Shown here in pieces: positions 23,122-36,090 of a stretch of DNA of 64,000 nt. A program made the position numbers and the translations under genes. Where the stretch lies: NCBI RefSeq assembly GCF_963576545.1, contig NW_026870440.1, positions 1 to 64,000 of the forward strand. The letters run 5' to 3'. The notes below the pieces were generated by a model. That model searched no databases. It saw only the letters and a list, made by a program, of their open reading frames with translations, and was not told the DNA's origin. Source of the stretch: Limanda limanda (Eukaryota; Chordata; Actinopteri; Pleuronectiformes; Pleuronectidae). Position 1 is the stretch's first letter; every line of letters begins with the position of its first letter.

Positions 23122-25202
23122 CTTGGAAAGTGGTTGCATCTGGACTAATTTGGGTCCTGCGGATCGATTGGTACCATGCCCGAGCTTGTACGACCTTCGG
23201 AAGAGGTCGACCGACGAAATTCCCCCAAATCTGAGGAGATATTCTTGAATAACTTTTTTTGTGAAGGTCGGAGAGACTTGCAAGTAGGCTCTACCCCCAC
23301 TAAATGGGGTAGCGCGCATCGATCGGTACCATCCTTGAGCTTCTCCGACTTTCGGAAGGGTTAGGGTTAGGGATGAAAGCACATAGGAGAAAGAGATATT
23401 CTTGAATAACATTTTTTGTAAAGGTCGGAGAGACTTGGAAAGTGGTTGCATCTGGACTAATTTGGGTCCTGCGGATCGATTGGTACCATCCCCGAGCTTG
23501 TACGACCTTCGGAAGAGGTCGACCGACGAAATTCCCCCAAATCTGAGGAGATATTCTTGAATAACTTTTTTTGTGAAGGTCGGAGAGACTTGCAAGTAGG
23601 CTCTACCCCCACTAAATGGGGTAGCGCGCATCGATCGGTACCATCCTTGAGCTTCTCCGACTTTCGGAAGGGTTAGGGTTAGGGTTAGGGATGAAAGCAC
23701 ATAGGAGAAAGAGATATTCTTGAATAACTTTTTTTGTGAAGGTCGGAGAGACTTGCAAGTAGGCTCTACCCCCACTAAATGGGGTAGCGCGCATCGATCG
23801 GTACCATCCTTGAGCTTCTCCGACTTTCGGAAGGGTTAGGGTTAGGGTTAGGGATGAAAGCACATAGGAGAAAGAGATATTCTTGAATAACTTTTTTTGT
23901 GAAGGTCTGAGAGACTTGAAAAGTGGTTGCATCTGGACTAATTTGGGTCCTGCGGATCGATTGGTACCATCCCCGAGCTTGTACGACCTTCGAAAGAGGT
24001 CGACCGACGAAATTCCCCCAAATCTGAGGAGATATTCTTGAATAACTTTTTTTGTGAAGGTCGGAGAGACTTGCAAGTAGGCTCTACCCCCACTAAATGG
24101 GGTTGCGTGCATCGATCGGTACCATCCTTGAGCTTCTCCGACTTTCGGAAGGGTTAGGGTTAGGGTTAGGGATGAAAGCACATAGGAGAAAGAGATATTC
24201 TTGAATAACTTTTTTTGTGAAGGTCGGAGAGACTTGCAAGTAGGCTCTACCCCCACTAAATGGGGTAGCGCGCATCGATCGGTACCATCCTTGAGCTTCT
24301 CCGACTTTCGGAAGGGTTAGGGTTAGGGTTAGGGATGAAAGCACATAGGAGATAGAGATATTCTTGAATAACTTTTTTTGTGAAGGTCGGAGAGACTTGA
24401 AAAGTGGTTGCATCTGGACTAATTTGGGTCCTGCAGATCGATTGGTACCATCCCCGAGCTTGTACGACCTTCGGAAGAGGTCGACCGACGAAATTCCCCC
24501 AAATCTGAGGAGATATTCTTGAATAACTTTTTTTGTGAAGGTCGGAGAGACTTGCAAGTAGGCTCTACCCCCACTAAATGGGGTTGCGCGCATCGATCGG
24601 TACCATCCTTGAGCTTCTCCGACTTTCGGAAGGGTTAGGGTTAGGGTTAGGGATGAAAGCACATAGGAGAAAGAGATATTCTTGAATAACTTTTTTTGTG
24701 AAGGTCGGAGAGACTTGCAAGTAGGCTCTACTCCCACTAAATGGGGTAGCGCGCATCGATCGGTACCATCCTTGAGCTTCTCCGACTTTCGGAAGGGTTA
24801 GGGTTAGGGTTAGGGATGAAAGCACATAGGAGAAAGAGATATTCTTGAATAACTTTTTTTGTGAAGGTCGGAGAGACTTGCAAGTAGGCTCTACCCCCAC
24901 TAAATGGGGTAGCGCGCATCGATCGGTACCATCCTTGAGCTTCTCCGACTTTCGGAAGGGTTAGGGTTAGGGTTAGGGATGAAAGCACATAGGAGAAAGA
25001 GATATTCTTGAATAACTTTTTTTGTGAAGGTCGGAGAGACTTGCAAGTAGGCTCTACCCCCACTAAATGGGGTAGCGCGCATCGATCGGTACCATCCTTG
25101 AGCTTCTCCGACTTTCGGAAGGGTTAGGGTTAGGGTTAGGGATGAAAGCACATAGGAGAAAGAGATATTCTTGAATAACTTTTTTTGTGAAGGTCGGAGA
25201 GA
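23122..25202 (+). repeat. Higher-order repeat copy, 2,081 bp
   Basis: Nine A (one of 157 bp) and four B in the order B A B AA B AA B AAAA. It opens with the ATG-type B (ATG at 23,176); the second B follows a GTAAAGG core that also has an A inside the T run (near 23,410). The tract GGTCTGAG near 23,904 marks the third B. Confidence 0.92.
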
Positions 25203-26484
25203 CTTGGAAAGTGGTTGCATCTGGACTAATTTGGGTCCTGCGGATCGATTGGTACCATGCCCGAGCTTGTACGACCTTCGGAAGAGGTCGACCGACGAAA
25301 TTCCCCCAAATCTGAGGAGATATTCTTGAATAACTTTTTTTGTGAAGGTCGGAGAGACTTGCAAGTAGGCTCTACCCCCACTAAATGGGGTAGCGCGCAT
25401 CGATCGGTACTATCCTTGAGCTTCTCCGACTTTCGGAAGGGTTAGGGTTAGGGATGAAAGCACATAGGAGAAAGAGATATTCTTGAATAACTTTTTTTGT
25501 AAAGGTCGGAGAGACTTGGAAAGTGGTTGCATCTGGACTAATTTGGGTCCTGCGGATCGATTGGTACCATCCCCGAGCTTGTACGACCTTCGGAAGAGGT
25601 CGACCGACGAAATTCCCCCAAATCTGAGGAGATATTCTTGAATAACTTTTTTTGTGAAGGTCGGAGAGACTTGCAAGTAGGCTCTACCCCCACTAAATGG
25701 GGTAGCGCGCATCGATCGGTACCATCCTTGAGCTTCTCCGACTTTCGGAAGGGTTAGGGTTAGGGTTAGGGATGAAAGCACATAGGAGAAAGAGATATTC
25801 TTGAATAACTTTTTTTGTGAAGGTCGGAGAGACTTGCAAGTAGGCTCTACCCCCACTAAATGGGGTAGCGCGCATCGATCGGTACCATCCTTGAGCTTCT
25901 CCGACTTTCGGAAGGGTTAGGGTTAGGGTTAGGGATGAAAGCACATAGGAGAAAGAGATATTCTTGAATAACTTTTTTTGTGAAGGTCGGAGAGACTTGC
26001 AAGTAGGCTCTACTCCCACTAAATGGGGTAGCGCGCATCGATCGGTACCATCCTTGAGCTTCTCCGACTTTCGGAAGGGTTAGGGTTAGGGTTAGGGATG
26101 AAAGCACATAGGAGAAAGAGATATTCTTGAATAACTTTTTTTGTGAAGGTCGGAGAGACTTGCAAGTAGGCTCTACCCCCACTAAATGGGGTAGCGCGCA
26201 TCGATCAGTACCATCCTTGAGCTTCTCCGACTTTCGGAAGGGTTAGGGTTAGGGTTAGGGATGAAAGCACATAGGAGAAAGAGATATTCTTGAATAACTT
26301 TTTTTGTGAAGGTCGGAGAGACTTGCAAGTAGGCTCTACCCCCACTAAATGGGGTAGCGCGCATCGATCGGTACCATCCTTGAGCTTCTCCGACTTTCGG
26401 AAGGGTTAGGGTTAGGGTTAGGGATGAAAGCACATAGGAGAAAGAGATATTCTTGAATAACTTTTTTTGTGAAGGTCGGAGAGA
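25203..26484 (+). repeat. Truncated higher-order repeat copy, 1,282 bp
   Basis: It starts like the full unit (ATG-type B at 25,257, short A at 25,439, GTAAAGG second B) but then goes straight into five A monomers, 970 bp to the next B. The two middle B-AA blocks are missing, as expected from unequal exchange within the array. Confidence 0.88.
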
Positions 26485-28565
26485 CTTGGAAAGTGGTTGC
26501 ATCTGGACTAATTTGGGTCCTGCGGATCGATTGGTACCATGCCCGAGCTTGTACGACCTTCGGAAGAGGTCGACCGACGAAATTCCCCCAAATCTGAGGA
26601 GATATTCTTGAATAACTTTTTTTGTGAAGGTCGGAGAGACTTGCAAGTAGGCTCTACCCCCACTAAATGGGGTAGCGCGCATCGATCGGTACCATCCTTG
26701 AGCTTCTCCGACTTTCGGAAGGGTTAGGGTTAGGGATGAAAGCACATAGGAGAAAGAGATATTCTTGAATAACATTTTTTGTAAAGGTCGGAGAGACTTG
26801 GAAAGTGGTTGCATCTGGACTAATTTGGGTCCTGCGGATCGATTGGTACCATCCCCGAGCTTGTACGACCTTCGGAAGAGGTCGACCGACGAAATTCCCC
26901 CAAATCTGAGGAGATATTCTTGAATAACTTTTTTTGTGAAGGTCGGAGAGACTTGCAAGTAGGCTCTACCCCCACTAAATGGGGTAGCGCGCATCGATCG
27001 GTACCATCCTTGAGCTTCTCCGACTTTCGGAAGGGTTAGGGTTAGGGTTAGGGATGAAAGCACATAGGAGAAAGAGATATTCTTGAATAACTTTTTTTGT
27101 GAAGGTCGGAGAGACTTGCAAGTAGGCTCTACCCCCACTAAATGGGGTAGCGCGCATCGATCGGTACCATCCTTGAGCTTCTCCGACTTTCGGAAGGGTT
27201 AGGGTTAGGGTTAGGGATGAAAGCACATAGGAGAAAGAGATATTCTTGAATAACTTTTTTTGTGAAGGTCTGAGAGACTTGAAAAGTGGTTGCATCTGGA
27301 CTAATTTGGGTCCTGCGGATCGATTGGTACCATCCCCGAGCTTGTACGACCTTCGAAAGAGGTCGACCGACGAAATTCCCCCAAATCTGAGGAGATATTC
27401 TTGAATAACTTTTTTTGTGAAGGTCGGAGAGACTTGCAAGTAGGCTCTACCCCCACTAAATGGGGTTGCGTGCATCGATCGGTACCATCCTTGAGCTTCT
27501 CCGACTTTCGGAAGGGTTAGGGTTAGGGTTAGGGATGAAAGCACATAGGAGAAAGAGATATTCTTGAATAACTTTTTTTGTGAAGGTCGGAGAGACTTGC
27601 AAGTAGGCTCTACCCCCACTAAATGGGGTAGCGCGCATCGATCGGTACCATCCTTGAGCTTCTCCGACTTTCGGAAGGGTTAGGGTTAGGGTTAGGGATG
27701 AAAGCACATAGGAGATAGAGATATTCTTGAATAACTTTTTTTGTGAAGGTCGGAGAGACTTGAAAAGTGGTTGCATCTGGACTAATTTGGGTCCTGCAGA
27801 TCGATTGGTACCATCCCCGAGCTTGTACGACCTTCGGAAGAGGTCGACCGACGAAATTCCCCCAAATCTGAGGAGATATTCTTGAATAACTTTTTTTGTG
27901 AAGGTCGGAGAGACTTGCAAGTAGGCTCTACCCCCACTAAATGGGGTTGCGCGCATCGATCGGTACCATCCTTGAGCTTCTCCGACTTTCGGAAGGGTTA
28001 GGGTTAGGGTTAGGGATGAAAGCACATAGGAGAAAGAGATATTCTTGAATAACTTTTTTTGTGAAGGTCGGAGAGACTTGCAAGTAGGCTCTACTCCCAC
28101 TAAATGGGGTAGCGCGCATCGATCGGTACCATCCTTGAGCTTCTCCGACTTTCGGAAGGGTTAGGGTTAGGGTTAGGGATGAAAGCACATAGGAGAAAGA
28201 GATATTCTTGAATAACTTTTTTTGTGAAGGTCGGAGAGACTTGCAAGTAGGCTCTACCCCCACTAAATGGGGTAGCGCGCATCGATCGGTACCATCCTTG
28301 AGCTTCTCCGACTTTCGGAAGGGTTAGGGTTAGGGTTAGGGATGAAAGCACATAGGAGAAAGAGATATTCTTGAATAACTTTTTTTGTGAAGGTCGGAGA
28401 GACTTGCAAGTAGGCTCTACCCCCACTAAATGGGGTAGCGCGCATCGATCGGTACCATCCTTGAGCTTCTCCGACTTTCGGAAGGGTTAGGGTTAGGGTT
28501 AGGGATGAAAGCACATAGGAGAAAGAGATATTCTTGAATAACTTTTTTTGTGAAGGTCGGAGAGA
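26485..28565 (+). repeat. Higher-order repeat copy, 2,081 bp
   Basis: Same 13-monomer order as the copy at 23,122 and the same rare marks: A in the T run near 26,773, GGTCTGAG near 27,267, GAGATAGAG near 27,715. It lies 3,363 bp after that copy. Confidence 0.92.
26721..26735 (+). repeat. Shortened telomere motif, three G-tracts (representative, phase-locked)
   Basis: Two GGGTTA units plus GGG, giving a 157-bp A. I find 22 such tracts, starting at 1,881; 3,794; 3,951; 7,317; 10,691; 13,090; 16,622; 19,671; 23,358; 25,439; 26,721; 28,802; 29,758; 30,877; 32,640; 36,327; 38,408; 40,489; 43,369; 45,450; 48,012 and 54,269. Sixteen of them lie between the two close-set B units that open the higher-order repeat, 236 bp after the first B (238 at the indel-bearing copy near 7.3 kb). 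With three G-tracts this copy cannot form a four-tract quadruplex by itself. Confidence 0.92.
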
Positions 28566-30640
28566 CTTGGAAAGTGGTTGCATCTGGACTAATTTGGGTC
28601 CTGCGGATCGATTGGTACCATGCCCGAGCTTGTACGACCTTCGGAAGAGGTCGACCGACGAAATTCCCCCAAATCTGAGGAGATATTCTTGAATAACTTT
28701 TTTTGTGAAGGTCGGAGAGACTTGCAAGTAGGCTCTACCCCCACTAAATGGGGTAGCGCGCATCGATCGGTACCATCCTTGAGCTTCTCCGACTTTCGGA
28801 AGGGTTAGGGTTAGGGATGAAAGCACATAGGAGAAAGAGATATTCTTGAATAACTTTTTTTGTAAAGGTCGGAGAGACTTGGAAAGTGGTTGCATCTGGA
28901 CTAATTTGGGTCCTGCGGATCGATTGGTACCATCCCCGAGCTTGTACGACCTTCGGAAGAGGTCGACCGACGAAATTCCCCCAAATCTGAGGAGATATTC
29001 TTGAATAACTTTTTTTGTGAAGGTCGGAGAGACTTGCAAGTAGGCTCTACCCCCACTAAATGGGGTAGCGCGCATCGATCGGTACCATCCTTGAGCTTCT
29101 CCGACTTTCGGAAGGGTTAGGGTTAGGGTTAGGGATGAAAGCACATAGGAGAAAGAGATATTCTTGAATAACTTTTTTTGTGAAGGTCGGAGAGACTTGC
29201 AAGTAGGCTCTACCCCCACTAAATGGGGTAGCGCGCATCGATCGGTACCATCCTTGAGCTTCTCCGACTTTCGGAAGGGTTAGGGTTAGGGTTAGGGATG
29301 AAAGCACATAGGAGAAAGAGATATTCTTGAATAACTTTTTTTGTGAAGGTCGGAGAGACTTGAAAAGTGGTTGCATCTGGACTAATTTGGGTCCTGCGGA
29401 TCGATTGGTACCATCCCCGAGCTTGTACGACCTTCGAAAGAGGTCGACCGACGAAATTCCCCCAAATCTGAGGAGATATTCTTGAATAACTTTTTTTGTG
29501 AAGGTCGGAGAGACTTGCAAGTAGGCTCTACCCCCACTAAATGGGGTTGCGTGCATCGATCGGTACCATCCTTGAGCTTCTCCGACTTTCGGAAGGGTTA
29601 GGGTTAGGGTTAGGGATGAAAGCACATAGGAGAAAGAGATATTCTTGAATAACTTTTTTTGTGAAGGTCGGAGAGACTTGCAAGTAGGCTCTACCCCCAC
29701 TAAATGGGGTAGCACGCATCGATCGGTACCATCCTTGAGCTTCTCCGACTTTCGGAAGGGTTAGGGTTAGGGATGAAAGCACATAGGAGATAGAGATATT
29801 CTTGAATAACTTTTTTTGTGAAGGTCGGAGAGACTTGAAAAGTGGTTGCATCTGGACTAATTTGGGTCCTGCGGATCGATTGGTACCATCCCCGAGCTTG
29901 TACGACCTTCGGAAGAGGTCAACCGACGAAATTCCCCCAAATCTGAGGAGATATTCTTGAATAACTTTTTTTGTGAAGGTCGGAGAGACTTGCAAGTAGG
30001 CTCTACCCCCACTAAATAGGGTTGCGCGCATCGATCGGTACCATCCTTGAGCTTCTCCGACTTTCGGAAGGGTTAGGGTTAGGGTTAGGGATGAAAGCAC
30101 ATAGGAGAAAGAGATATTCTTGAATAACTTTTTTTGTGAAGGTCGGAGAGACTTGCAAGTAGGCTCTACTCCCACTAAATGGGGTAGCGCGCATCGATCG
30201 GTACCATCCTTGAGCTTCTCCGACTTTCGGAAGGGTTAGGGTTAGGGTTAGGGATGAAAGCACATAGGAGAAAGAGATATTCTTGAATAACTTTTTTTGT
30301 GAAGGTCGGAGAGACTTGCAAGTAGGCTCTACCCCCACTAAATGGGGTAGCGCGCATCGATCGGTACCATCCTTGAGCTTCTCCGACTTTCGGAAGGGTT
30401 AGGGTTAGGGTTAGGGATGAAAGCACATAGGAGAAAGAGATATTCTTGAATAACTTTTTTTGTGAAGGTCGGAGAGACTTGCAAGTAGGCTCTACCCCCA
30501 CTAAATGGGGTAGCGCGCATCGATCGGTACCATCCTTGAGCTTCTCCGACTTTCGGAAGGGTTAGGGTTAGGGTTAGGGATGAAAGCACATAGGAGAAAG
30601 AGATATTCTTGAATAACTTTTTTTGTGAAGGTCGGAGAGA
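28566..30640 (+). repeat. Higher-order repeat copy, 2,075 bp
   Basis: Same order, with a second 157-bp A (tract at 29,758) that makes it 6 bp shorter. It carries GTCAACCG for GTCGACCG near 29,920, a base change that removes the SalI site of that B and is also seen near 39,532 and 44,494. Confidence 0.9.
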
Positions 30641-32403
30641 CTTGGAAAGTGGTTGCATCTGGACTAATTTGGGTCCTGCGGATCGATTGGTACCATGCCC
30701 GAGCTTGTACGACCTTCGTAAGAGGTCGACCGACGAAATTCCCCCAAATCTGAGGAGATATTCTTGAATAACTTTTTTTGTGAAGGTCGGAGAGACTTGC
30801 AAGTAGGCTCTACCCCCACTAAATGGGGTAGCGCGCATCGATCGGTACCATCCTTGAGCTTCTCCGACTTTCGGAAGGGTTAGGGTTAGGGATGAAAGCA
30901 CATAGGAGAAAGAGATATTCTTGAATAACTTTTTTTGTAAAGGTCGGAGAGACTTGGAAAGTGGTTGCATCTGGACTAATTTGGGTCCTGCGGATCGATT
31001 GGTACCATCCCCGAGCTTGTACGACCTTCGGAAGAGGTCGACCGACGAAATTCCCCCAAATCTGAGGAGATATTCTTGAATAACTTTTTTTGTGAAGGTC
31101 GGAGAGACTTGCAAGTAGGCTCTACCCCCACTAAATGGGGTAGCGCGCATCGATCGGTACCATCCTTGAGCTTCTCCGACTTTCGGAAGGGTTAGGGTTA
31201 GGGTTAGGGATGAAAGCACATAGGAGAAAGAGATATTCTTGAATAACTTTTTTTGTGAAGGTCGGAGAGACTTGCAAGTAGGCTCTACCCCCACTAAATG
31301 GGGTAGCGCGCATCGATCGGTACCATCCTTGAGCTTCTCCGACTTTCGGAAGGGTTAGGGTTAGGGTTAGGGATGAAAGCACATAGGAGAAAGAGATATT
31401 CTTGAATAACTTTTTTTGTGAAGGTCGGAGAGACTTGAAAAGTGGTTGCATCTGGACTAATTTGGGTCCTGCGGATCGATTGGTACCATCCCCGAGCTTG
31501 TACGACCTTCGAAAGAGGTCGACCGACGAAATTCCCCCAAATCTGAGGAGATATTCTTGAATAACTTTTTTTGTGAAGGTCGGAGAGACTTGCAAGTAGG
31601 CTCTACCCCCACTAAATAGGGTTGCGCGCATCGATCGGTACCATCCTTGAGCTTCTCCGACTTTCGGAAGGGTTAGGGTTAGGGTTAGGGATGAAAGCAC
31701 ATAGGAGAAAGAGATATTCTTGAATAACTTTTTTTGTGAAGGTCGGAGAGACTTGCAAGTAGGCTCTACTCCCACTAAATGGGGTAGCGCGCATCGATCG
31801 GTACCATCCTTGAGCTTCTCCGACTTTCGGAAGGGTTAGGGTTAGGGTTAGGGATGAAAGCACATAGGAGAAAGAGATATTCTTGAATAACTTTTTTTGT
31901 GAAGGTCGGAGAGACTTGCAAGTAGGCTCTACCCCCACTAAATGGGGTAGCGCACATCGATCGGTACCATCCTTGAGCTTCTCCGACTTTCGGAAGGGTT
32001 AGGGTTAGGGTTAGGGATGAAAGCACATAGGAGAAAGAGATATTCTTGAATAACTTTTTTTGTGAAGGTCGGAGAGACTTGCAAGTAGGCTCTACCCCCA
32101 CTAAATGGGGTTGCATGCATCGATCGGTACCATCCTTGAGCTTCTCCGACTTTCGGAAGGGTTAGGGTTAGGGTTAGGGATGAAAGCACATAGGAGAAAG
32201 AGATATTCTTGAATAACTTTTTTTGTGAAGGTCGGAGAGACTTGCAAGTAGGCTCTACCCCCACTAAATGGGGTAGCGCGCATCGATCGGTACCATCCTT
32301 TAGCTTCTCCGACTTTCGGAAGGGTTAGGGTTAGGGTTAGGGATGAAAGCACATAGGAGAAAGAGATATTCTTGAATAACTTTTTTTGTGAAGGTCGGAG
32401 AGA
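30641..32403 (+). repeat. Truncated higher-order repeat copy, 1,763 bp
   Basis: B spacing 312, 481, 970. One B-AA block is lost relative to the full unit and the last A run has five members. Its first B has CTTCGTAAG for CTTCGGAAG near 30,719. Confidence 0.87.
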
Positions 32404-35400
32404 CTTGGAAAGTGGTTGCATCTGGACTAATTTGGGTCCTGCGGATCGATTGGTACCATGCCCGAGCTTGTACGACCTTCGGAAGAGGTCGACCGACGAA
32501 ATTCCCCCAAATCTGAGGAGATATTCTTGAATAACTTTTTTTGTGAAGGTCGGAGAGACTTGCAAGTAGGCTCTACCCCCACTAAATGGGGTAGCGCGCA
32601 TCGATCGGTACCATCCTTGAGCTTCTCCGACTTTCGGAAGGGTTAGGGTTAGGGATGAAAGCACATAGGAGAAAGAGATATTCTTGAATAACTTTTTTTG
32701 TAAAGGTCGGAGAGACTTGGAAAGTGGTTGCATCTGGACTAATTTGGGTCCTGCGGATCGATTGGTACCATCCCCGAGCTTGTACGACCTTCGGAAGAGG
32801 TCGACCGACGAAATTCCCCCAAATCTGAGGAGATATTCTTGAATAACTTTTTTTGTGAAGGTCGGAGAGACTTGCAAGTAGGCTCTACCCCCACTAAATG
32901 GGGTAGCGCGCATCTATCGGTACCATCCTTGAGCTTCTCCGACTTTCGGAAGGGTTAGGGTTAGGGTTAGGGATGAAAGCACATAGGAGAAAGAGATATT
33001 CTTGAATAACTTTTTTTGTGAAGGTCGGAGAGACTTGCAAGTAGGCTCTACCCCCACTAAATGGGGTAGCGCGCATCGATCGGTACCATCTTTGAGCTTC
33101 TCCGACTTTCGGAAGGGTTAGGGTTAGGGTTAGGGATGAAAGCACATAGGAGAAAGAGATATTCTTGAATAACTTTTTTTGTGAAGGTCGGAGAGACTTG
33201 AAAAGTGGTTGCATCTGGACTAATTTGGGTCCTGCGGATCGATTGGTACCATCCCCGAGCTTGTACGACCTTCGGAAGAGGTCGACCGACGAAATTCCCC
33301 CAAATCTGAGGAGATATTCTTGAATAACTTTTTTTGTGAAGGTCGGAGAGACTTGCAAGTAGGCTCTACCCCCACTAAATGGGGTTGCGCGCATCGATCG
33401 GTACCATCCTTGAGCTTCTCCGACTTTCGGAAGGGTTAGGGTTAGGGTTAGGGATGAAAGCACATAGGAGAAAGAGATATTCTTGAATAACTTTTTTTGT
33501 GAAGGTCGGAGAGACTTGCAAGTAGGCTCTACCCCCACTAAATGGGGTAGCGCGCATCGATCGGTACCATCCTTGAGCTTCTCCGACTTTCGGAAGGGTT
33601 AGGGTTAGGGTTAGGGATGAAAGCACATAGGAGAAAGAGATATTCTTGAATAACTTTTTTTGTGAAGGTCGGAGAGACTTGCAAGTAGGCTCTACCCCCA
33701 CTAAATGGGGTTGCGCGCATCGATCGGTACCATCCTTGAGCTTCTCCGACTTTCGGAAGGGTTAGGGTTAGGGTTAGGGATGAAAGCACATAGGAGAAAG
33801 AGATATTCTTGAATAACTTTTTTTGTGAAGGTCGGAGAGACTTGAAAAGTGGTTGCATCTGGACTAATTTGGGTCCTGCGGATCGATTGGTACCATCCCC
33901 GAGCTTGTACGACCTTCGGAAGAGGTCGACCGACGAAATTCCCCCAAATCTGAGGAGATATTCTTGAATAACTTTTTTTGTGAAGGTCGGAGAGACTTGC
34001 AAGTAGGCTCTACCCCCACTAAATGGGGTTGCGCGCATCGATCGGTACCATCCTTGAGCTTCTCCGACTTTCGGAAGGGTTAGGGTTAGGGTTAGGGATG
34101 AAAGCACATAGGAGAAAGAGATATTCTTGAATAACTTTTTTTGTGAAGGTCGGAGAGACTTGCAAGTAGGCTCTACCCCCACTAAATGGGGTAGCGCGCA
34201 TCGATCGGTACCATCCTTGAGCTTCTCCGACTTTCGGAAGGGTTAGGGTTAGGGTTAGGGATGAAAGCACATAGGAGAAAGAGATATTCTTGAATAACTT
34301 TTTTTGTGAAGGTCGGAGAGACTTGGAAAGTGGTTGCATCTGGACTAATTTGGGTCCTGCGGATCGATTGGTACCATCCCCGAGCTTGTACGACCTTCGG
34401 AAGAGGTCGACCGACGAAATTCCCCCAAATCTGAGGAGATATTCTTGAATAACTTTTTTTGTGAAGGTCGGAGAGACTTGCAAGTAGGCTCTACCCCCAC
34501 TAAATGGGGTAGCGCGCATCGATCGGTACCATCCTTGAGCTTCTCCGACTTTCGGAAGGGTTAGGGTTAGGGTTAGGGATGAAAGCACATAGGAGAAAGA
34601 GATATTCTTGAATAACTTTTTTTGTGAAGGTCGGAGAGACTTGCAAGTAGGCTCTACCCCCACTAAATGGGGTAGCGCGCATCGATCGGTACCATCCTTG
34701 AGCTTCTCCGACTTTCGGAAGGGTTAGGGTTAGGGTTAGGGATGAAAGCACATAGGAGAAAGAGATATTCTTGAATAACTTTTTTTGTGAAGGTCTGAGA
34801 GACTTGAAAAGTGGTTGCATCTGGACTAATTTGGGTCCTGCGGATCGATTGGTACCATCCCCGAGCTTGTACGACCTTCGGAAGAGGTCGACCGACGAAA
34901 TTCCCCCAAATCTGAGGAGATATTCTTGAATAACTTTTTTTGTGAAGGTCGGAGAGACTTGCAAGTAGGCTCTACCCCCACTAAATGGGGTTGCATGCAT
35001 CGATCGGTACCATCCTTGAGCTTCTCCGACTTTCGGAAGGGTTAGGGTTAGGGTTAGGGATGAAAGCACATAGGAGAAAGAGATATTCTTGAATAACTTT
35101 TTTTGTGAAGGTCGGAGAGACTTGCAAGTAGGCTCTACCCCCACTAAATGGGGTAGCGCGCATCGATCGGTACCATCCTTGAGCTTCTCCGACTTTCGGA
35201 AGGGTTAGGGTTAGGGTTAGGGATGAAAGCACATAGGAGATAGAGATATTCTTGAATAACTTTTTTTGTGAAGGTCGGAGAGACTTGAAAAGTGGTTGCA
35301 TCTGGACTAATTTGGGTCCTGCAGATCGATTGGTACCATCCCCGAGCTTGTACGACCTTCGGAAGAGGTCGACCGACGAAATTCCCCCAAATCTGAGGAG

Positions 35401-36090
35401 ATATTCTTGAATAACTTTTTTTGTGAAGGTCGGAGAGACTTGCAAGTAGGCTCTACCCCCACTAAATGGGGTTGCGCGCATCGATCGGTACCATCCTTGA
35501 GCTTCTCCGACTTTCGGAAGGGTTAGGGTTAGGGTTAGGGATGAAAGCACATAGGAGAAAGAGATATTCTTGAATAACTTTTTTTGTGAAGGTCGGAGAG
35601 ACTTGCAAGTAGGCTCTACTCCCACTAAATGGGGTAGCGCGCATCGATCGGTACCATCCTTGAGCTTCTCCGACTTTCGGAAGGGTTAGGGTTAGGGTTA
35701 GGGATGAAAGCACATAGGAGAAAGAGATATTCTTGAATAACTTTTTTTGTGAAGGTCGGAGAGACTTGCAAGTAGGCTCTACCCCCACTAAATGGGGTAG
35801 CGCGCATCGATCAGTACCATCCTTGAGCTTCTCCGACTTTCGGAAGGGTTAGGGTTAGGGTTAGGGATGAAAGCACATAGGAGAAAGAGATATTCTTGAA
35901 TAACTTTTTTTGTGAAGGTCGGAGAGACTTGCAAGTAGGCTCTACCCCCACTAAATGGGGTAGCGCGCATCGATCGGTACCATCCTTGAGCTTCTCCGAC
36001 TTTCGGAAGGGTTAGGGTTAGGGTTAGGGATGAAAGCACATAGGAGAAAGAGATATTCTTGAATAACTTTTTTTGTGAAGGTCGGAGAGA
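32404..36090 (+). repeat. Expanded higher-order repeat copy, 3,687 bp (second)
   Basis: Same order of monomers and same rare marks as 19,435-23,121, at an offset of 12,969 bp. Private change seen: CATCTATCGG near 32,914. Confidence 0.88.

Larger units (their letters stand above)
19068..25999 (+). repeat. Near-identical block, left copy (offset 12,969 bp)
   Basis: About 6.93 kb that recurs at 32,037-38,968. Monomer order, TGCATGC (19,141; 22,021), CGATCAGTACC (near 22,840), GGTCTGAG and T-run marks all keep the same offset. I noticed only a handful of base differences, such as TACTATCC near 25,408 versus TACCATCC. Both ends of the match fall in the A/B shared core. Confidence 0.87.
22433..29363 (+). 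repeat. Tandem of a 3,363-bp super-unit, about two copies
   Basis: A 2,081-bp higher-order repeat plus a 1,282-bp truncated one repeats at 3,363 bp. The rare CGATCAGTACC (near 22,840 and 26,203), the CTCCC-type A (near 22,650 and 26,013) and the T-run change (near 23,410 and 26,773) all follow this offset. The boundaries given are approximate. Confidence 0.82.

Noticed and set aside
26539..26727. Plus-strand 62-codon frame starting at the ATG of the marker B, repeated more than ten times
   Set aside because: It exists only because one B subtype has ATG for ATC, and it ends in the telomere motif (TAG). One copy (30,695) has an early TAA from a single change. There is no support for coding.
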